The notes below the pieces were generated by a model, which saw only the letters and a program-made list of their open reading frames with translations, searched no databases and was not told where the DNA came from. Shown one piece after another: positions 26,906 to 40,295 of a stretch of DNA of 64,000 nt. The first letter of the stretch is position 1. Every line of letters begins with the position of its first letter. Origin of the DNA: Pseudosulfitobacter pseudonitzschiae. GTDB taxonomy: Bacteria; Pseudomonadota; Alphaproteobacteria; Rhodobacterales; Rhodobacteraceae. Location: the NCBI RefSeq assembly GCF_002222635.1, contig NZ_CP022417.1, forward strand, positions 124,001 through 188,000, written 5' to 3'. A program made the translations under genes and the position numbers.

Positions 26906-27262
26906 CTAGCGCACCTTGATTTGATTTGGCGACGAAAGGATGATCTGCGGCTTTCCCTTGTACAGTTTTAACGTTCCACTGATCGCAACGGTTTTGCCTT
27001 CCAGCGCGTGAACTCCGGAAAAGTGACTGGCACTATTCCGAAAAATAACGCCGTAGAAGATGTGGTTTGGATATCGCCCGCCAAAATTGATAAATATTGT
27101 GCCACCGCTGCTGCTCGACACCTGACTAACCACACCCTCGACGGTCATCTCTTGACCAATATACTGTGGCGCATCGCTTGCTGAGATTGTTTCGGCTTGG
27201 GCCGGAACAGCAAGAAGGAGCGCGACCATAGCGACAGATAGAAAATTGATTACGTGGCGCAT
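26906..27262 (-). CDS. secreted OB-fold-like small protein
   Basis: A 118-residue protein with a clear signal peptide (NFLSVAMVALLLAVPAQAE, cleavage near residue 23). The mature part resembles an OB-fold of the nucleic-acid-binding/tRNA-anticodon superfamily: QYIGQEMTVEGVVSQVSSSSGGTIFINFG, then FRNSASHFSGVHALEGKTVAISGTLKLYKGKPQIIL. Such periplasmic OB proteins are small and of unknown role. It lies between the IS630 remnant and the OLD-family gene, on the same strand. Confidence 0.72.
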   Translation of the reverse strand: MRHVINFLSVAMVALLLAVPAQAETISASDAPQYIGQEMTVEGVVSQVSSSSGGTIFINFGGRYPNHIFYGVIFRNSASHFSGVHALEGKTVAISGTLKLYKGKPQIILSSPNQIKVR

Positions 27263-27477
27263 AAAATTCCAAACATAATGAAGTGTTTTTCTAGATTATT
27301 TTCAGATTTTGGCAGCTTTATGACCAAAAGGTCATTTTCCGGAAGGTACGTGAATGTGCTGCGTAATGGAGCATTAAACTCATTCAATTGCGCTGGTGAC
27401 GTGATCGGCCCGAAGCCGACGTTCAAGCCATCAGTCCACGCTGCAGCGCAGCTTTCGGATAGCGGACGTTCGTGCAT
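27250..27477 (-). CDS. possible small protein after the OLD gene
   Basis: A 75-codon frame begins 22 bases after the OLD-family stop and overlaps the start of the OB-fold gene by 13 bases. The middle part (FTYLPENDLLVIKLPKSENN) looks protein-like but I recognise no family and no strong ribosome site. Position in a minus-strand run is the main support. Confidence 0.25.
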   Translation of the reverse strand: MHERPLSESCAAAWTDGLNVGFGPITSPAQLNEFNAPLRSTFTYLPENDLLVIKLPKSENNLEKHFIMFGILCAT

Positions 27478-27498
27478 ATCGGAGTCCAGCTTCGATCT

Positions 27499-29358
27499 TC
27501 ATTCTATCGCCAATGCAGTGGCAACCACAGTAAGGACATCCTCACCGCCAGCCACGGTGATTGGGAACCCTTTGACATCAAGCACCTTACTCTTCAATGA
27601 GATTTGCAGCTTTCCGTCGACAGCCTGCAAGTCGAACATCCCTGCAAGCTCGGGAGTTACGGATCTAGCAATCGCATTCAGATTGGTGGCGCCTTGCCCG
27701 GCCCGAATTTTCGCGAGCGCGGGTGCACATATTGCCAGAAGAACTTCTTGTAGTGCTTCAGCCTCTACAATTTTTTCGGCGGCAGAAGCGAATTGCAAGC
27801 ATCGTACAACATCTTCGTAAATCCTTCGTACCTGTTCAGAGTCCGCAGCAGCGAGGCCAGCAGCTTCAACAGCCGCAACCTCAGGCTTTGATGCCGCACC
27901 TTCCTCGGCGTTGAATGCAAAATAGCTCTCAATAGCGCCTTTTCGAAGCACAAAGCAGCCCTCTGCTTCCAGTAGACTGAGTAACGTTTCCAAGCGCCGT
28001 TTGATCGACTCCCATTGTTCTCCGTGATCCAACGAGCGGACTTCTTCATCCGAAAGGATAAATATAGTAGAAAAAGCAGACCTTCTCTGGGCCTTTCTTT
28101 GAGCGTCACCTTGTCCGTGCTCGCGTTCGATCCAATAGGGATGCTTTGCTGCTTCTGCCTCGATAGAAGCCCAGTTGGCATCAGTCATTTGGCAAAAGTC
28201 ATTATAGACTTGGCTGGCCAATTCAGTCGCAGACCCCGCACCAAGGCTAGCAGCAGCAATGTTAGCGCTTTGGGAATTCAATATGAAATGCGCCAACTCT
28301 AGATTGTCGGTTAGAGCATCCGCGTCAGCTAGGATTACTGGTCTCTTTCCCATCATGCGGAACAGCTTACATACGATGGCAAACTGACCCTTACCGATAA
28401 CTGGCAAGACTTGGGAGCCACCGGCCTCCAACTGAAGGTCTAGTTTACGGGCAACACTTGAACCGACGATGACATCTGAAGGACCTTCAACAAGCAGAGG
28501 TGACGAAGCAAACAATGCTAGTTTGTGCTCCTGTCCCATTCGGCCAAGTAAAGCTGCAATTTTCCTGCTTTGAAGTTCGCCCGCATCCGCAGGTATTTGA
28601 GTCGGATTCTCTGAAATCTCTGAAACGAATACTAAATTAAGTAGATCTGAGGGTTTGCTGAGTTCGATAAACTCAGTTGAGTGCGTGCAAAGAACGATGA
28701 TCTTCTTGTTGGTTTCAGCTTCCGGCCAGCCCGAAACGGATATTATCTCCTGAAGCAGAAATGCTTGCAATTGAGGGTGCAACGACACCTCTGGCTCATC
28801 GAGGAGGAGCGCGCCCACATCATCATCATAGATCATCGCCAACAGGCCCACTAAGTGCAGAAGACCTGACGCCTCCCGTCCAGATGAATAGGCGGCGCTG
28901 TCACCATGTAGAAAAAACACCTTAATGGCTCCAGCATCCCAGCGAATTTCGATGTCCCGCTTGAAAAGCTTCCGTAAGCGTTCCTTGACCTTTATTAATA
29001 TGTCAGGCCGGGCAGCAAGTGTCTGAAATGCGCCGTTCAACGTTTCGGTTTGGTGACGCCGCGCTTGCTCTCGCTTTCCACCATATACCGCCTCGTCGTA
29101 TCGGGGCTGACCACTCCGCTGACCATCATAATCGGATCGGTAGCTTTCCAATATTCCAATCCGGCCTGCTGAAACGAAGCTCACCTTTTTTCCTGAAATG
29201 GCTTGCTGCAACGATTGCTTCATTCCACGCATTAACTGAGTCTTCCCAGAACCATTTGGACCAAGAATGACCGTCATGCCCGAATGAAGAGTAACCGTTT
29301 TCGCGACATTTCCGCTGGACAGCGTGATATTTGAAGTAATTTCGATCGGAAAACTCAA
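27499..29358 (-). CDS. OLD-family ATPase/TOPRIM nuclease
   Basis: A 619-residue protein with an ABC-type ATPase domain followed by a TOPRIM domain. Walker A is GPNGSGKT (33-40), signature-like SSGREASGLLHL (about 158), Walker B LLLDEPEVSLHP (184-195) and the switch His in LCTHSTEF (226). The TOPRIM part has LLVEGPSDVIVG (Glu near 290) and LADADALTDNL (Asp 345/347). OLD proteins are nucleases that include phage-defence effectors such as GajA and PtuA-like ATPases. No UvrD partner or HNH gene is adjacent, so the system is unclear. GC is low relative to core genes. The start ATG at 29358 is the first in frame. Confidence 0.85.
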   Translation of the reverse strand: MSFPIEITSNITLSSGNVAKTVTLHSGMTVILGPNGSGKTQLMRGMKQSLQQAISGKKVSFVSAGRIGILESYRSDYDGQRSGQPRYDEAVYGGKREQARRHQTETLNGAFQTLAARPDILIKVKERLRKLFKRDIEIRWDAGAIKVFFLHGDSAAYSSGREASGLLHLVGLLAMIYDDDVGALLLDEPEVSLHPQLQAFLLQEIISVSGWPEAETNKKIIVLCTHSTEFIELSKPSDLLNLVFVSEISENPTQIPADAGELQSRKIAALLGRMGQEHKLALFASSPLLVEGPSDVIVGSSVARKLDLQLEAGGSQVLPVIGKGQFAIVCKLFRMMGKRPVILADADALTDNLELAHFILNSQSANIAAASLGAGSATELASQVYNDFCQMTDANWASIEAEAAKHPYWIEREHGQGDAQRKAQRRSAFSTIFILSDEEVRSLDHGEQWESIKRRLETLLSLLEAEGCFVLRKGAIESYFAFNAEEGAASKPEVAAVEAAGLAAADSEQVRRIYEDVVRCLQFASAAEKIVEAEALQEVLLAICAPALAKIRAGQGATNLNAIARSVTPELAGMFDLQAVDGKLQISLKSKVLDVKGFPITVAGGEDVLTVVATALAIE

Positions 29359-29603
29359 TTAAATTGCTCCATCCAAATAGGGCTTGTTAAGATATGTCGC
29401 GTTTATCGCTAGATGAAGATGAATTCGGAATCCAGTAAACAAATATTATGTACGCTCCTGCGAATCATGTGCCCGCTTCTTTTCTAGTGGAACCATGACT
29501 GCGCATCCGCAGCGAACGGCAGCTCTCCGCCGATTTTGTGGAAAAACTAACGTTTGCGAGCGCAGAAATGGCTGTTCCAAATGCCGCGCGAGCGCCTTTC
29601 CTG

Positions 29604-30791
29604 TCAGGCTTTTCGCGTTTGCTGCGGTGCGGGAAAGATCTTGGCCAGTTTCCGGAGGTTCTGGGCGGTTGCGGCGAGGAGGAATTCGTCATTTGCGCCG
29701 CATGGACCACGTAATCGCAGTCGGCCTAAGCCAAGGATGCGTTTGAGGTGGGCAAATAGCATCTCGACCTTTTTTCGGAGCTTCATCGAGATGTCGTATT
29801 GGCGGGTCTTGGCGATGTCGCGGGCGACTTGGCGGGCGTCTTCATGCTCTTCGCGGGTGATCTTGCGCGCCTCGGCGTTGGGGCAGCATTTGGCTTTGGA
29901 TGGGCACGCCTGGCAGACGTCCTTCAATGCGCGGTAACGGGCTGTGCCATTGCCGGTTGGTCCCCGGTTCGGGTCCGAGTAGTTGCGGCGGAACTGCTTC
30001 AGCTCATGGCCCTCGGGGCAGATATATTGGTCGTTCTCGGCGTCCCACTCGAACTCTGCCCGCGTCCAAGTGCCGTCGTTGCGTCCGGACTTGTCTATAA
30101 CCGGGATGTGCGGCGCGATCTTGCGATCGACCAGCCAGCCCAGCATCGGTCCGGTGCCGTAAGCCGTATCTGCAATCAGCCGTTCGGGATGCAGACCGAA
30201 CCTGGCCTTCACCCGCTTCAGCATGGTCTTGGTCGATCCGACCTCGGCCTGCCGGATCGACCTTGTGGCTTCTACATCGACAATCACGCCATGATCCGTG
30301 TCGATCAGGTAGTTGTCGGAATAGCTGAAGAAAGCGGGCCCCTTGCGCGCGGCGGTCCACTGGCTGGCCGGGTCGGAATGCGAGGTGAACTTGGGCTGGA
30401 CCTCGCTGGCCGCACCGAATGCTGCCTCGTCCAGCGTGTCGAGATACTCCCGAACCGCGCGGGGAGCGTCAGCCGGATCAATCCGCGCCGCGTCCCAGTC
30501 GTCCTTCGGCGTCGAGTTCTGCTTGTTGGCATCCGCCTCGATCAGGCTGGCGTCGATGGCCATGCGTTGGCCACTGACCAGACCCTCCGCGATGCAGCGC
30601 GCGACAGTCGTCTCGAACAGGTGTCGCAGAAGTTCGCTGTCGCGGAAACGCCCATGTCGGTTCTTTGAAAACGTCGAATGATCCGGGACCCGGTCACTCA
30701 GGTCAAGCCGGCAGAACCAGCGATACGCGAGGTTCAGATGCACCTCTTCGCACAGCCGCCGTTCGGACCGGATGCCGAAGCAATACCCCAC
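29604..30791 (-). pseudogene. IS1182-family transposase lacking its N terminus
   Basis: Transposase of the IS1182 group: GYCFGIRSERRLCEEVHLNL, WFCRLDLSDRVPDHSTFSKNR, AIDASLIEADANKQNS, LIADTAYGT and CPEGHELKQFRRNY with a Cys cluster (CQACPSKAKCC). It runs to RKKVEMLFAHLKRILGLGRLRLRG, holding the late Glu region. The usual first 60 or so residues are absent because the IS630 at 30794 is inserted there, and no matching N-terminal DNA follows beyond the IS630. The remaining frame is therefore a fragment. Confidence 0.85.
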
Positions 30792-30793
30792 TA

Positions 30794-31846
30794 AAGCGTC
30801 CTGCCTTTAACCTGCGACATATCCGGCAGCCGTGAAGTAATTCCAGCACTCGTCGGGAGAGTAGAGGTCGCAGATCTCGGCGATTGCGTTGAACATGTCG
30901 GTGAATGTTCGCGCTCCGATCCGGCGCAGGTGTGCTTTGAGCTTTGAGAACGCCATTTCGATGGGGTTGAGGTCGGGACTGTAGGGCGGCAAGAACAGGA
31001 ACCAGCACCCTGCCTTGCGCAATGCTTTTTCCGCTTCGGCATTCTTGTGCGTGGCGAGATTGTCCAGAATGACGACGGTTCCGGGTGAGAGTTCCGGCAC
31101 CAGCACCTTTTCAACGTAAGCGGCGAAGGCCGCGCCATCCATGGCCCCTTTGATCACCCAGGGGGCGATCATCGCGTCGGCACTCAGTCCGGCTATGAAG
31201 GTCTGGGTGCCCCATGAGCCGAAGGGGGTGTCCATAATCAGGCGGTTGCCGCAAGGGGCCCATCCCCGCTGCCGCGTCAGGTTCGTCTTCACGGATGTTT
31301 CGTCAATAAAGACAACGCGTTCCGGGTGCTTCGATACGGCTGGGAGGCGCTGCTTGAACCAGTCTTCGCGCTGTCGCCTTACCTTGGCACGGCGGCGTTC
31401 GGTGGCGACCAGCGATTTTTTTTATACGTATAGCCCAGCTTGCGAAGGAACTTACCGATGGCGTTGGGGTGCGCCTGAACACTCGTTGCGTCAAACAGGG
31501 CTGCACTCAGCTCGGGCATCGTGATGTCTCCATCTTGCTCGATGATTTCAGCAAAGAAGCTCCGATGCGGGTCCAGCTTGCCCCGGCCTTTTGGTCGGCC
31601 CTGCGGAGCTGCCTCTGCCCGGCCGGTCCGCCGGATCGCAAGCGCCCACCGCGCTCCCGTGGCGGGCGAGAGTTTCAAGCGCAATGCCGCCGCGCGACCG
31701 CTTAACCCTTCCTCAATGTATCGCTGAAACCGCGCCCGAAGCGCGTCTGGCAAAGGTGCTGACATGATCCATCCTCCCAAACAGGATGAATCACAGTTGA
31801 AGCATCAAGGGAATCCCTTTTGATTCAAGTTTTGCGTCGGACGCTT
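30794..31846 (-). mobile_element. intact IS630-family insertion sequence
   Basis: About 1,053 bp bounded by inverted ends AAGCGTCC (30794) and GGACGCTT (31846), each flanked by a TA dinucleotide (30792-30793 and 31847-31848), the target duplication expected for IS630. It contains both transposase frames on the minus strand. The left flank is IS1182 DNA; the right flank is the 3' side of the rRNA operon, so a deletion accompanied or followed insertion. Confidence 0.88.
30807..31765 (-). CDS. IS630 transposase, two frames joined by -1 frameshift
   Basis: The upstream frame (31765 down to 31379) starts MSAPLPDALRARF and holds the DNA-binding helix-turn-helix (LSGRAAALRLKLSPATGARW). The downstream frame to 30807 holds the DDE domain (VFIDETSVKTNL, VVILDNLATHKN, PPYSPDLNPIEMAFSKLK). 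A run of eight A on the coding strand (T8 at 31416-31423) lies in the overlap; slipping back one base there yields a continuous protein through KKKSLVATERRRAK into HPERVVFIDETSV. This is the usual programmed -1 signal for this IS family. Confidence 0.85.
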
Positions 31847-31873
31847 TAGTACATTGTAATGTATATTGTATTT

Positions 31874-31950
<77 letters not shown>

Positions 31951-32003
31951 CCAGATGGTTTGAGGGATCGTTTAGAGAGATACGCATTCGGAGGTTTTAC
32001 TAG

Positions 32004-32118
32004 GTTTGGCAATGACCTACTCTCCCACGTCTTAAGACGCAGTACCATCGGCGCTACAGCACTTAACTGCCAGGTTCGGGATGGGGCTGGGTGTTTTGCT
32101 TGCGCTATGATCACCAAA
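32004..32118 (-). rRNA. rrf: 5S ribosomal RNA
   Basis: The minus strand carries the 5S core (CCCATCCCGAACCTGGCAGT and GCGCCGATGGTACTGCG), and its two ends GGTTTGG and CCAAACC pair to form helix I. Ends are good to a few bases. Confidence 0.95.
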
Positions 32119-32239
32119 CCAAGAAAAACCTCTGAATGTCCAAGTCATGTACGACTGTATTATGTGTATGCTTTTGATTGTCTTTCGATGCGGTCATTCA
32201 CGGTTTTCACTGTGAAGTCTTGCTTCTACTGGATCAAAT

Positions 32240-35065
<2,826 letters not shown>

Positions 35066-35605
35066 TGATCCAGAAAAAGAAAGACTTGAAGCCAACCTGC
35101 AACCTTGCGGCCACAAGAAGACGTCGCATCAAACACGACCGGGCAGCTGGTAACTAAACCCGATCTTCTTCTGGGATCAAAAGTATACTTTTTCCCGCCA
35201 GCATGTTTGTGCATGCTGACAATGAACGGCTCTTGAGTGTTCACCATCCGTGCAGGAAGTGAACAGAACCGTTCTGGTTAGTGTACTTGACTTGGACAAC
35301 ACGTTCTTTTCAGCTGGCAGACGCTTGGGGGACCGAGGAAACAGTCCATGCAAACGCTCGCTTGAACCAAAAGGCCCAAGCACCAAACTGAGATCATCCA
35401 AATACTTATGGTGATCAAACAGTGTTGATTATGTATCTCTCTATACGATGTCAATTCGTCTGCAGAACAGAAGCTTGCGCTTCGTCCGAGAACAGACGTT
35501 CGAACATTCACAGAATGCTCGAAGATATGTTCTACTAAGTAATGGTCTTCTGATTGCTGCTGCGTAGCAATTCCCAGACCTACGTCCCTTTCTTCGAAAG
35601 AGACT
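35066..35605 (-). other. rRNA spacer between tRNA-Ala and 23S
   Basis: A 540-base internal transcribed spacer. I see no gene in it; short open frames have no recognisable content. It should contain processing stems for the 23S precursor. Confidence 0.7.
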
Positions 35606-35681
35606 TGGTGGAGCCTAGGAGGATCGAACTCCTGACCTCCTGAATGCAAATCAGGCGCTCTCCCAGCTGAGCTAAGGCCCC
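35606..35681 (-). tRNA. tRNA-Ala (TGC)
   Basis: A 76-base cloverleaf with encoded CCA; acceptor GGGGCCT/AGGCTCC and anticodon loop TTTGCAT. It is the second spacer tRNA of the rRNA operon. Confidence 0.96.
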
Positions 35682-35702
35682 ATCTAACCCCTTGCGGGAT
35701 AC

Positions 35703-35779
<77 letters not shown>

Positions 35780-36060
35780 GGTTTTCATTTTGCGTGCAAA
35801 ACAAAACCCGTGTGCGACAGGGTATTGCGAAGCAATGCCCGTAAGCAGCACTCAGTGGTTATGTCACCTGACAGCTGCCGGTAACGGCTGCTGCCGCGTT
35901 TTCCTGAAGAGATATGAGGACGGCTCGGTCCGAAGGGTCATCTTGCGATGCCCTAAATATGGACAGCTTTGTTTGCTGTCCTGCTAAGTGTTTCACGAGC
36001 TTTATGCGCTACCGCTTCGCTACTTGAGCGCGTTGGCATCACTTAAAATCTGCTAGAAAC

Positions 36061-37530
<1,470 letters not shown>

Positions 37531-37778
37531 AAAAGCAATTGCTTGCTTATCCTTGACGTCGAACCTCTGCACATCGACCTGCATCACTTACTGAATGATA
37601 CAGGCGTCTTTTCTGTTTGTTGTGCTTTCAGTTACCAAAGTAACCGAAGGCCGTCCAAACAGTGAAGCTGACACTCTATAATCGGTAGCGAGCCTAAACC
37701 CATTCCCTAAGAGCGCGATATACAGACGTTGATCCATCGAATGAACCAAACCGCCCACATATCTCTTCAGATATTATC

Positions 37779-37793
37779 AATTTCAAAGAGCGT
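37779..37793 (-). promoter_or_regulatory. boxA antitermination signal of the rRNA operon
   Basis: On the minus strand GCTCTTTGAAATTG closely follows the NusB/NusE boxA pattern (GCTCTTTrAmA) found in rRNA leaders. It lies about 250 bases upstream of 16S. Confidence 0.65.
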
Positions 37794-37944
37794 AGAGACA
37801 AAAACAAACCGTGATGCGCCCTAACTTCTTGGCGCGCCCCGCCTGCTCTATCTCTGTTTTTCGTTCCGCCTCAAAACCACCGCGTCTCCGCTCCGGCCTC
37901 TCTGGCGCCCCGCCGATGCATCACTGCGCCGCCGGTGAAGGGGG

Positions 37945-37972
37945 TTCTAAGTCTAACACCCAAAACCCGCAA
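37945..37972 (-). promoter_or_regulatory. candidate rRNA operon promoter
   Basis: Minus-strand TTGCGG (37967-37972) and TTAGAA (37945-37950) are separated by 16 bases, upstream of boxA, in a position usual for Rhodobacteraceae rRNA promoters, which often use TTGCGG-like -35 boxes. The -10 is imperfect. Confidence 0.45.
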
Positions 37973-38263
37973 CCCCTTTTTTTAACATTATGAACGTTTT
38001 CTGAAGGCTTACGAATTATCGTTTATAAACAAGGACGTAGCGTAGATTAAATTGGTGAACCTGTTCGGGGTCACCGGCCAGCCACCGCAAAATCCGCTGC
38101 GATTTCACCAAATCGGGCCTTAAATCCTGATTCACCGCCCGACTCTGGGCCGAGTCTGCACAGAGTCGCGGGCGATTTTGCCGGATTCGCGGGAATCGCC
38201 CTCCCCTGCCCCGTCCGGCTGCACTGCGCCGGTTTTTTGTTGCATATATATAGTCGGCCGGTC

Positions 38264-38436
38264 TCAGGCTTTGGGCAGGCGGGTTTCCACGATCCGCGCA
38301 TAGATCGACGCGCCCACCGGCAAAATCGCGTCATCCAGCACAAAGGCAGGGTTTCGCAGGTTCACATCAATCTCCACGCCATAGGCCCGCAGTTTCTCTG
38401 CCACGATACCCGAGGTGCGCACCTTCTCGAATCCCC
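38264..38436 (-). pseudogene. M20 amidohydrolase remnant with internal deletion
   Basis: An open stretch ending at the TGA 38264-38266 translates to a fragment of the family N-terminal region (GFEKVRTSGIVAEKLRAYGVE) fused to its C-terminal end (RNPAFVLDDAILPVGASIYA, then RIVETRLPKA). About 300 residues that should separate them are missing, and the true start and metal ligands are gone. It abuts the ThDP enzyme gene, whose stop is at 38439, so the two once formed an operon. Confidence 0.65.
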
Positions 38437-38438
38437 GG

Positions 38439-40154
38439 TCAGCTTTTGCCGATCGCCACCTCGATCAACGCCAGTCCGCGCTTGGCCGTCACATGGGCCT
38501 GTGCCTCGGCCAGTGCCGCCTCGAACCCGTCCGCATCGCTGACATGGCGCGCCCATGCACGACTGGCCTCGGCCACCTTCACAAAATCGGGGCTGGGAGA
38601 CAGATCGGTCAGCGGCACCGCATTGGCGCGCGCCGCATGGCCGTCGGGGTAAATATCAACAACCGAACTGCGCACCGCCCCCCATTCGGCATTGTTCAGC
38701 ACAATCACAATCAGCGAAAGCCCCAGCGCCTCGGCGATCTGGTGGCAGGCGACAGGATTGGCAAACATATACGAACCGTCGCCCATCGTCGCGATCACGG
38801 TCTTGTCTGGCTGCGCCAGCGCAAACCCCATCGCCGCCGGAAATCCCCAGCCAAGCCCCCCCGCATGTGGCCCGTCAAACCAGCTTTGATGCCGCGCAAG
38901 CTGCATGAACGGCAACTGGCAGCCCAGTTCGGAAAACACCGCCGCATCCACGCCCGCAATACTTCGGGCCAATGCGTGACTGATCCAGCTTTTTGTCAGC
39001 GCCGCCCCGTCGCGGGTGGCAAGTGCGGCATCAAACCGCTTGCGCTGCTCTTGCCCGTGCGCCTTGGCACAGGTCTTGGCACGCTGGGTCACGCGGTCCG
39101 CCTGCGCGTCCCACAACAGATCAAGCGCGGCCTCCAGCGCCAGTATGGCCGGTGCAACCTCGCTCGTCACGCCCAGATCACAGCGGAAATTCCGTACACC
39201 CGAACGTTCTTGCAACGGGCGTGGGCCAATCTGGATGACCAGCGCGTCGTCCAGCGGCTCAACCTGATTTGGCGACCACGGTGCCAGCACATCAAGACAC
39301 AGAACCACATCCGCCCGTTCCAGCAAGGCACGCGGATCCGGCCCCGCCGCCATCGGGTGCGTCGTCGGCAGCGCCAGCTCTACCGCCCAATATTGGCAGA
39401 CCGGAATACCCCACCGCGCGGCCAGTCGCGACAGCGCATCAAAGGCAGCGGCACTGCCCGCCCCGTGCTGGGCAAAAATCACCGGATGCGTCGCATTGGC
39501 CAGAACCTCGGCCACCTGTGCCATCTGGGTATCGACCACTTGCACTTGCACACCCGCCATCTGCGGTCGTCGCGCAGCCCCTTTGGCGGGGATCGTCTCG
39601 CTTAACACTTCGCGCGGCAGGCTGACATAAACGGGCCCTTTGGGCGTGGATGTCGCAATGCCGTGGGCGCGGTCCATCACATCAAAAATCTGCTCGGGAA
39701 AGCGCAGCTCGTAATCCCATTTGCAGGCCTCGCGGATCAGGCTCGACTGGTCCAGCATTTCTTGACCCCAGCCAATCGGCACCGTCCGCGCGCCCAACCG
39801 GCCCTTTTCCACCGTCGGCGTGCGCCCCGACATCAGCAACATCGGGATATTGTCGCAGGCCGCATTGATCGCGCCCATCGCCGCGTTGGCCAGCCCGACA
39901 TTGGTATGCACCATCACCGCCTGTGGCCGCCCCGTGGCCAAAGTATAGCCATGTGCCATCGCAACGGCGGCACTTTCAAAGGGTACGGTCACAGTCTCGG
40001 GCAGGGCGATGCCAGCCGCCTCGGCCTCTGACAGCCCCTCGATCACCGGCGGAAAGTCGGTGCCGGAATTGGCAAATATATAGTCCACGCCCAGGGTCGC
40101 CATCCGCGACAAAAGGGCGGCGCCTGCGGTCATGGTGCTGGTATCGTCGGTCAT
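38439..40154 (-). CDS. thiamine-diphosphate-dependent enzyme (acetolactate synthase/benzoylformate decarboxylase type)
   Basis: A 571-residue ThDP enzyme in three domains. The N-terminal PYR domain has DYIFANSGTDFPPVIEG with the activating Glu in VTVPFESAAVAMAHGY and VHTNVGLANAAMGAI; a central TPP_enzyme_M domain follows; the C-terminal PP domain carries GDGSYMFANPVACHQIAEAL ending in VIVLNNAEW, the Mg-ThDP motif. The family decarboxylates or ligates 2-oxo acids; the substrate is not evident from sequence. Upstream of the ATG is the rather AT-rich 40155-40270 gap and the partition genes. Confidence 0.88.
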   Translation of the reverse strand: MTDDTSTMTAGAALLSRMATLGVDYIFANSGTDFPPVIEGLSEAEAAGIALPETVTVPFESAAVAMAHGYTLATGRPQAVMVHTNVGLANAAMGAINAACDNIPMLLMSGRTPTVEKGRLGARTVPIGWGQEMLDQSSLIREACKWDYELRFPEQIFDVMDRAHGIATSTPKGPVYVSLPREVLSETIPAKGAARRPQMAGVQVQVVDTQMAQVAEVLANATHPVIFAQHGAGSAAAFDALSRLAARWGIPVCQYWAVELALPTTHPMAAGPDPRALLERADVVLCLDVLAPWSPNQVEPLDDALVIQIGPRPLQERSGVRNFRCDLGVTSEVAPAILALEAALDLLWDAQADRVTQRAKTCAKAHGQEQRKRFDAALATRDGAALTKSWISHALARSIAGVDAAVFSELGCQLPFMQLARHQSWFDGPHAGGLGWGFPAAMGFALAQPDKTVIATMGDGSYMFANPVACHQIAEALGLSLIVIVLNNAEWGAVRSSVVDIYPDGHAARANAVPLTDLSPSPDFVKVAEASRAWARHVSDADGFEAALAEAQAHVTAKRGLALIEVAIGKS

Positions 40155-40279
40155 AGTGGTCTTTCTGGGTCACAGGTTAAGGCAGCGCACGATCTGTAGC
40201 TTATATATTAATATTTACAAAGCAGCATTTCGGGCGGCGCAGGTCGGGCAAGGCCCCTGCCCTAGCCGACCTGGCACAG

Positions 40280-40294
40280 GTTTCGCGGCGAAAC
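40280..40294. promoter_or_regulatory. parS: parS-like site 1
   Basis: GTTTCGCGGCGAAAC, a palindrome apart from its central base triplet, one base after the parB stop codon. Half-sites GTTTC/GAAAC equal those of the canonical chromosomal parS. The same 15-mer recurs at 41302 and 42052. Confidence 0.65.
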
Positions 40295-40295
40295 C

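Larger units (their letters stand above)
37531..38263 (-). other. rRNA operon leader and upstream region
   Basis: Transcribed leader of the rRNA operon (to about 37940) plus about 290 further bases with no convincing gene. It contains boxA and a candidate promoter (listed separately). Confidence 0.7.

Noticed and set aside
27254-27820. 188-codon plus-strand frame opposite the OLD gene end
   Set aside because: Antisense to the conserved OLD reading frame; no recognisable features.
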